Source of the DNA: Isoetes taiwanensis
Taxonomy: Eukaryota; Streptophyta; Lycopodiopsida; Isoetales; Isoetaceae
DNA length: 64,000 nt
Direction of reading: 5' to 3'
Assembly: GCA_021234155.1 (NCBI GenBank)
Contig: JAJEKV010000006.1
Location: forward strand, 4,499,727 to 4,563,726
Position 1 is the stretch's first letter, and each line of letters starts with the position of its first letter. The notes below the pieces were generated by a model. That model was not told the origin of the DNA and did not search any database. It saw only the letters and a list, made by a program, of their open reading frames with translations. Both the position numbers and the translations under genes were made by a program. Shown here piece by piece: positions 58,151 through 64,000 of this stretch.

Positions 58151-59570
58151 CCATACCATAAGTGTAATAAGAAGACACAATAGCAAACATATCGGGGACA
58201 CTACACAATAGCAAACATATCAGCCGAGAGCAAAGTTTCTATTTTGCCATTATAGAGTAATGGCGTAAGCTCATAAGATGTGGCAAGAGTTTAACATAAT
58301 TTTTGCAAAGATGAATGGGGCGGCGCTCCCTTCCCAAAGATCAAACGTAGAGCCGACAAGACATTTTATAGACAGAATTTTATAGCATTCCGTTGAATTT
58401 GGAGCTTCTACAAAGCAAGAACTAGAAGTAATGATCAACAAAGCATCTACTACAAGTATTGTTCGAGAGTAAGGTTCTTATTTGCCATTGTAGAACAATG
58501 GCAAAAGCTCATAAGCTATCAAAGATAGCAAACCTAATACATGGTGTAATGCTTCAACAAAGACTTGAAGGGAACTTGAACAAAGTGAAGAGGAGCTTTG
58601 TTCAATCACATACTTGAAGGGGACTGGCCACCTTAGCAAAAGATCAACAATGATGGATTATCGTAATTTACTGGAAGAGGATCAACATCGACTTCAAGGG
58701 AATTTGAACAAATTTTAAACCTAAACTATGCAAAACAACAAGCCATTTCAACAAGCAGCCTTCAAGGGGACGGCGCCCCATTGTAGCATCGTAAAGCTTG
58801 CGGGGAACTAAGAATGAACAAGCAAATACTTACATCTTCTCGCCTCGACGGCCGCGATTCTCAAGATTCAACCTAAGCTTGCCAATTTTTTTTGAAGCTA
58901 GCAGGAGGAGAGGAGAGGTTTCTAGAAAATACAAGATGCACTTCAAACGCAGCGGACTTCAAACGCACAATTCAATTTCATTACGAAGACTATTTCTTCA
59001 TTCTAAAATACATTTCAATTTAATTTCTAAGACTAGTTCTTCATTCTAAAACTAATACATAGAATTTTAAATTGAATATGGTTTAAAGGGTTTACCTCGC
59101 ACAAGCAAGCGGTCTCCTAAGCATTCGCTTAGCATTCTGACATTTTGCAGCCCGGTCCCTTACTAGTTAAAAGTAGCCGCTTTCAAATTAGTTTTCTAAT
59201 AGCCGCTTTGTATTTGATTTTTGATTGCACGTTAATTAGACTTTTTTGTTATGATGACCATTTCAATTAAAAACCCTAATATAATTTAATGCGATATTCG
59301 AAAAATAAGTTGGCGGGTAACTAATATTTCCGCTTTATTGGGCTTTCATGGAGTGAAATGTTTGTAATTCAAAATAAAAAGACGAATGTCCAACAAATAG
59401 TGTCGCTCACTAACTCACCGTAATTGGAAAATGGCCGCTACGGTAAGCATGACTTCTCCGTAAGTTGCAATCTATGCAATTACCTTTGATGCTAATGGAG
59501 TTTGTATTGTCAAGAACCATCCGGTTTCACAATGTTTTGGCTTCCAACCTGCGGTAATTGTGATGTTGCA
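58151..59570. other. No gene recognised
   Basis: AT-rich. CACAATAGCAAACATATC is repeated near 58160 and 58204, and a GCCATT...AATGGC..AAGCTCATAAG segment recurs near 58248 and 58489. Frames are short and unrecognised. Confidence 0.5.
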
Positions 59571-59579
59571 ACAAGTGCT

Positions 59580-60899
59580 CTGTAGATAGTGATGTGGATT
59601 CCTTGACATATGTTCTGGCGCCAAACAAAGGATGGATTCTATGTAATTGATAGAGAGTTTGGTTCACGTGTAATCGCGGATTTGGTATCCCCGAGATTAT
59701 CGGTTCTCCAAAGATGCCCCATAGTTGTGGACTCACCTAAGTGTATGGAATCCAATGTAACAGAAATGTCCATGTTCGATTATTTGCTCAATAATGGTGG
59801 CAATAGCAAATTGAAGACTTGGGCACTAGAGGTTGGAACATCTGTGAGGGTGAACCATTTGCCAGATTGTTATGATGGCAATCGGGGTTTATGAACTCCC
59901 ATGTGAAAAGAAATGTTCCAAGCCCATGTCAGGAATGGAACAGAACATGGATCCTCATGTGTGGTCCGACCCTTCTCATACAGTTGTTCCTAGTTTTCCA
60001 GGATGTGTGAAGTTGGCACACTGTTGTGGCCACTTGCAATGCAGAAATACTAGTTGTGAATGTGTTTTAGGAACTGGGGAACCAAACGAGGTGCAATGGA
60101 GAGGGACCTTGAAGCATAAACCATCTATTGGAGAGCTATGTGGTTCCAATGGGTCACTTAATTGCATATTTTGCAGGGAACAGCCAGAATGTGTTAGTCA
60201 ATGCGCATGCAAAATATACTATTGCTTCCCAGACAATACAAGTTTTACCAAAGTTGGCATTTCACATAGGCAATCACAACCATCCCGTTAGAGTTGCGTA
60301 GTCAAGAGAAAGTGTTTACGTGGCTAAGGCACTACTAAATACATCATCAACCAATTAAGGGAACCCGAGAAGCCCAACACGATCTTGCAAATGACTTTGT
60401 GAATGGGAATATAATTTCGAGGAGGAGATCTCCACTTTCCGCACATTGATTCTCATGGGTGTGGATAAATTCCTTCAAAAATTGGAGCCTTTGAATAACC
60501 AGCGCAGTATTGGGCTTTTCTTCTACTAGAATAGCTTTGTACGTAAATGAAGGGATGTTATCTTTGACATTTTACTAATTCAGGTTGCGAAGGTGGATTC
60601 ATAAAGCTAAAGCTCAAAATAAAATAGGGGGAGATGAGTTTTCTCAAATTTTGTATTTGAAACAACACAGTAGATATCAGTACTTCCATGGGTCAGTTTT
60701 TCCCTATCAGTTACACGATGACGAGAATGAAAGATGTTATATATTCAAGATGTCCACCACTGGACCTGGTTCAGGAGTGGATTTGGTGAACAGGATGCGT
60801 CCAGGAGGGGATCTGGAACATAGTTGGGTACATTTCGATCATGTCAAGCGTATTCCCACTTGGACAACATTGGGTTGTCACGTCTATGATCCTAGGTAA
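59580..60899 (+). pseudogene. Transposase-like gene with a Cys/His zinc-binding region
   Basis: Several frames in series: 59610-59894, 59872-60291 and 60585-60899. The middle encodes CGHLQCRNTSCECVLGTGEP, CIFCREQPEC and then ACKIYYCFPDNTSF, with GNHNHPVRVAQSRE in another frame. The last resembles the WRKY-GCM1-like zinc finger found in some MULE-type transposases. The third frame (FHGSVFPYQLHDDENERCYI, VDLVNRMRPGGDLEHSWVHF, TLGCHVYDPR, then a GT donor) resembles repetitive transposase-like proteins I recall from bryophytes and lycophytes. Frame changes suggest decay. The family is uncertain. Confidence 0.45.
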
Positions 60900-61289
60900 G
60901 TTGTTTTCCCAAAGGTCATTTTTTGCAGTGTCTTTCTTTTAGACATGAAGTGACAAAATCATTTTTTGTAGAATACGATCCCTGCATATTCGAATATTAC
61001 TCACAAAAAAACATGAAAACATCTTTTGAAAAAACATAAAAAAAATTACACTCCATGGCTTTTACCAGGTCAATCTCTTTGATTTCCCTTCTGATCGATT
61101 TTGTGCTTCTAATGTTTGTCTTCTCTAACGATTTTGGTGAAGAGCTGTGGGGAGGAGGAAAGATCTGATACAAGTAAGAAAGGGGGGCATGCAGATGGGG
61201 AGGAGCAAGAACAAACTAACGCAGGTAAATGTCGGTTTTGCTATAATCAATCCATTTGTTTGCCTTAGATTCTATTTTGGCTTTCAATC

Positions 61290-61545
61290 TTGGGATATCT
61301 TACCATCGATTCAACCAGAGATTCATATTACGGCTGGCATGTTGCTCAACAAAGCAGACGTGAAAGACTTAAGGTTCCCGGTTCCTTACATCCTGCTTTG
61401 CCGCAGAGTGGCACTCGCAGTGATCATTCTGTTGGATCTGCATGGGCCTTAGAAATCCGGCAAGGGGCACCTGTTCAACAATCAGAACATCTAGAAACTT
61501 CTGCACAGCTCTTAGCCATGTCTGCAATAATGGTTACATGGGTTG
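61290..61545 (+). other. Open segment, possible captured coding fragment
   Basis: The frame reads DSYYGWHVAQQSRRERLKVP, then SLHPALPQSGTRSDHSVGS. The AQQSRRE.L.V stretch recalls an N-terminal motif of plant BELL homeodomain proteins, but the rest is not recognisable and no homeobox follows. The link is weak. Confidence 0.2.
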
Positions 61546-62036
61546 CTTGGACTCTGGCCAGTTTTAAGAAATTCATTTTGTCTAGCATGATCTTTGTTGT
61601 TTTCAAACAAAGGGCCAGTGGAATTTTTTATTGGTTCTTCTATGAATCTAGCATGAATGGAGAACTGTGGTTGGTGATTTAGTTTAGACATTAGCTTTGG
61701 ATGTCACATGTCCCATGTTGTTGATGATGTTCATGGACCAGTTGAGTTCATTTGATGGAAGAAATATCAGGCACAGATTATGGATGATCCAGGTCGATAA
61801 TGCCAATAGAGCATAGGAATGTTTGTGGTGCTTAACTTGCCAGCAGATGGTTCATAGTCTTTACTTCTCAATGATTTGTGTTGCATGTAGAGATTGTAAG
61901 GTGTAGAATGAGGCTTCATAAAAGTGGCTTTATTAATATGTGCAGAAGATGTTCATGATAGGTGTTACTTTTGAAATGTTGTGGCGTTTTGTGAGGCATG
62001 ACAGCTAATTAACTTCCTTTTTACTTTATGTTTCAG

Positions 62037-62470
62037 AGTGTAAATATCGAGTTAGTATGTGTACAGTTAATGGGTCTTCCCAGACCTTTAATAGCTCTGC
62101 TGACCTACAAGATCATGTGAGGGTTTCTCACAAGTATGCACATTGTGAAAGCTGTGGTGTAGCCTTCTTAAAGAAGCAACGCAAACGGCATTTTGAGACA
62201 CATACACCTGTTGGTTCAAAGAAAAGAATCTGTTGTTCTTATCCAGACTGTCTCTATTCTTATACTAAGGTAATTAAAACCTTTTTTCTTTTTACTTTTG
62301 TGTTTTGCTTTACGTTCATGGTGCAGTTTCTTTTTCCTCAGAAGTCTAATTTAGAGAAACACATCAACGTGGTTCACTTAGAGTCAAAACCTTACACATG
62401 CGACATATATGGTAATTGCTTTCCATACAGACATGTCAAAGAGAATCATGAAAAAGTTGCTCACGTTCCT
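62037..62470 (+). CDS. TFIIIA-like zinc-finger protein, C-terminal finger block only
   Basis: Exon 62037-62269 and exon 62342-62470 join across a 72-bp GT-AG intron in frame. They encode four C2H2 units: MCTVNGSSQTFNSSADLQDH (second Cys replaced by Ser), HCESCGVAFLKKQRKRHFET, CCSYPDCLYSYTKKSNLEKH and YTCDIYGNCFPYRHVKENHE. Order and spacing, including the short linker CE.CG....LKK..KRH, match fingers 6-9 of plant transcription factor IIIA, which binds 5S rRNA and its gene. A GT donor follows, and SRRRKHVESIN near 62556 may be a decayed next exon. Fingers 1-5 are not upstream within the window, so this is a partial gene or captured fragment. Confidence 0.7.
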
Positions 62471-62559
62471 GTAAGTAAACTCCTGCTTTTTGCAAAGCTC
62501 GAAAACTTATCTGTTTAATCCGATTAATCGCATTCATAACATTTTTATACGAAGGTCAA

Positions 62560-63060
62560 GGAGGCGGAAGCATGTTGAATCAATAAATTGAAGCTGTAGA
62601 GAGACAAAGGTAGCAGTTGTAAAGGAGAAACTAAGAGTTCTATAGGGAGCCACAGGAAAGTACTGTTGGTAAACTGCCCATCAACTGTTTCTATGTGCAC
62701 GTGCTATCCTTTTGTGCCCTTGGTTGGCCAATTGTTTCTAATTGCCTACATTCTTAACCAATGCCTACATTCTTAACCAATGCCTGTAAGTGTTTCTGGC
62801 TGCCTATTTAGTGCAAAAAAACAAGTATGGCAAAAAATAAATGTGGCCCATATTCTGCTTCACAATGCCTCACTCATTGCATTGTACAATTTCCAATTTC
62901 CACATGTGTTTCCTATTTAGTTCAGATCTATGTATAGTCAATGTGCAGTTAAGAAACAAGGTAAGCAGTTCGAAGATATATCTATTTCTAGAGCCTAGTT
63001 GCGCCCAACCAAATACCCATGCTAATATTCCACTTTCAATAATCCCTCATGCACACCGGC
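62560..63060. other. No gene recognised
   Basis: AT-rich spacer between the TFIIIA-like block and the L1 fragment. CCTACATTCTTAACCAATG is repeated in tandem near 62745-62782. Confidence 0.5.
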
Positions 63061-63069
63061 CTTTTTGGG

Positions 63070-64000
63070 CATACAGAAGCATCAAAGTACCACAAATATT
63101 GAGAAACAAGGGCTGGCCCTAGCAGCCAAATATATTTATAGAGCTGGCCATGATGAAATAAACCACCCTGTGTCAAAGCTTATTAACCATTACCTTGCTA
63201 AGTGTAAACCCTTTGGGTGGAGAAATGTGAACATGCATCTCCCTGACAGCTTATTCTTTGAGTTCAAGGTTCCTAATAATACTCCTGGTATCATTAAAAA
63301 ATGGATCAGAGCTTGGAAAGCAGTCAGCAGGATGTATTCTTGGAAGGAGGGCCTTTCTAAGGATCAAACAATCTTTTGGAATCCCTCTCTAATTTTAAAT
63401 AACCCTGACATCTGCTTGGCTATGCATTTTCCTATTCGGTCAGAGAAAATGGTCGATAGAGGCATCACTCACATTTCTCATCTTTTCAATGATGGGGTTT
63501 TATAGAATTTCAGAATGGGTGAAGATCATGAGAGACTCTACCAGGCCATCTTATTGAGGGAGAATGGCACAACCAACATGGGTGTTCAGATCATGAGAGG
63601 GTTAAAATGCAAACCAAAATACACCATGATATCTCTTGGGATAAGAGAGATTTTCTCAATTCACTAACCCATTATCTTTTGTTTCTTTGGCATAAGGCTT
63701 TAATTATAGGTAACATTCTTATTTATGGACAAAGGAATGAAAAACACTTGTTCAAGAACTGTTTGGGCGTAGTGGGTTAATCTTGAGTAAACCCAACCTG
63801 TCCTCTACCCCTATGGTTGATATCCTCTTTCCTAATGACCAATTTGGAGAGCCACCCCAACAACTTACCATGGAGATTATCATTGTCTTGGATAAGAGAT
63901 TTTCTCAATTCACTAACTATCTTTTGTTTCTCAATTATAGGTAACATTCAAAAAAGCTTGGAGTCGGATTAATCTTGAAGAGCACTCCATATGTGAAATT
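63070..64000 (+). mobile_element. L1-clade ORF2 fragment (after the endonuclease or RT region), running off the window
   Basis: A frame at 63065-63505 reads HDEINHPVSKLINHYLAKCK, PFGWRNVNMHLPDSLFFEFK, IKKWIRAWKAVSRMYSWKEG and EKMVDRGITHISHLFNDGVL. This is the connection/C-terminal part of plant L1-type ORF2 proteins. It stops at 63505, with related sequence in other frames beyond. No tail is visible before the window ends. Confidence 0.65.

Overview
This is a nuclear window from a land plant, most likely a non-seed vascular plant such as a fern or lycophyte. The evidence is GT-AG introns, fragments of plant PLS-type pentatricopeptide (PPR) genes, a plant-type PLAT stress-protein gene, a plant mitochondrial acyl carrier protein gene, a plant TFIIIA zinc-finger block, and a dense mosaic of nested plant transposons. 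The lineage below land plant is inference. Nothing bacterial, no CRISPR array and no rRNA were seen.

Layout. 1-972 is a pyrimidine-rich flank. 973-16662 is a complete CACTA (En/Spm) transposon with matching 16-bp terminal inverted repeats and a TTA target duplication on both sides. It carries an intact six-exon Tnp1/Ptta-like gene on the minus strand, a TNP2 transposase on the plus strand that is broken by three stops and a frameshift, and between them an uninterrupted 264-codon ORF with a recognisable SET (lysine methyltransferase-like) domain. Also inside are PPR gene fragments, a LINE insertion, a MITE, a Helitron 3' end that stops 10 bp before the SET ORF, and subterminal GTCAC-rich repeats. 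16.7-26 kb is a gene-poor repeat zone with tandem repeats, a second MITE copy, a second Helitron 3' end, an ABC-transporter fragment and a fold-back element. 26.0-29.5 kb is a LINE split by a small TIR element with a 10-bp target duplication.

The two clear host genes lie next: mitochondrial acyl carrier protein (29622-30026, plus) and a secreted PLAT-domain protein (31776-32410, minus). 33.1-36.2 kb holds palindromes and a MITE. 36.2-50.5 kb is a nest of retrotransposons: a Ty3/gypsy pol fragment split by the 5' half of a LINE, a second LINE of that family split by a poly-A-tailed L1-clade fragment, and a third LINE family inserted in an L1-clade RT with an 8-bp target duplication. 50.9-53.5 kb is a large inverted-repeat structure.

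55.0-58.1 kb (minus) contains a decayed gene whose pieces look like a ParB-like DGNHR domain followed by a beta-class DNA N4/N6-methyltransferase, an arrangement familiar from phages and bacteria. 59.6-60.9 kb is a transposase-like gene with a zinc-binding region, 62.0-62.5 kb holds the last four fingers of a TFIIIA-like gene, and the window ends in an L1-clade fragment. The two most unusual observations are the SET ORF carried by the CACTA element and the ParB-methyltransferase relic.
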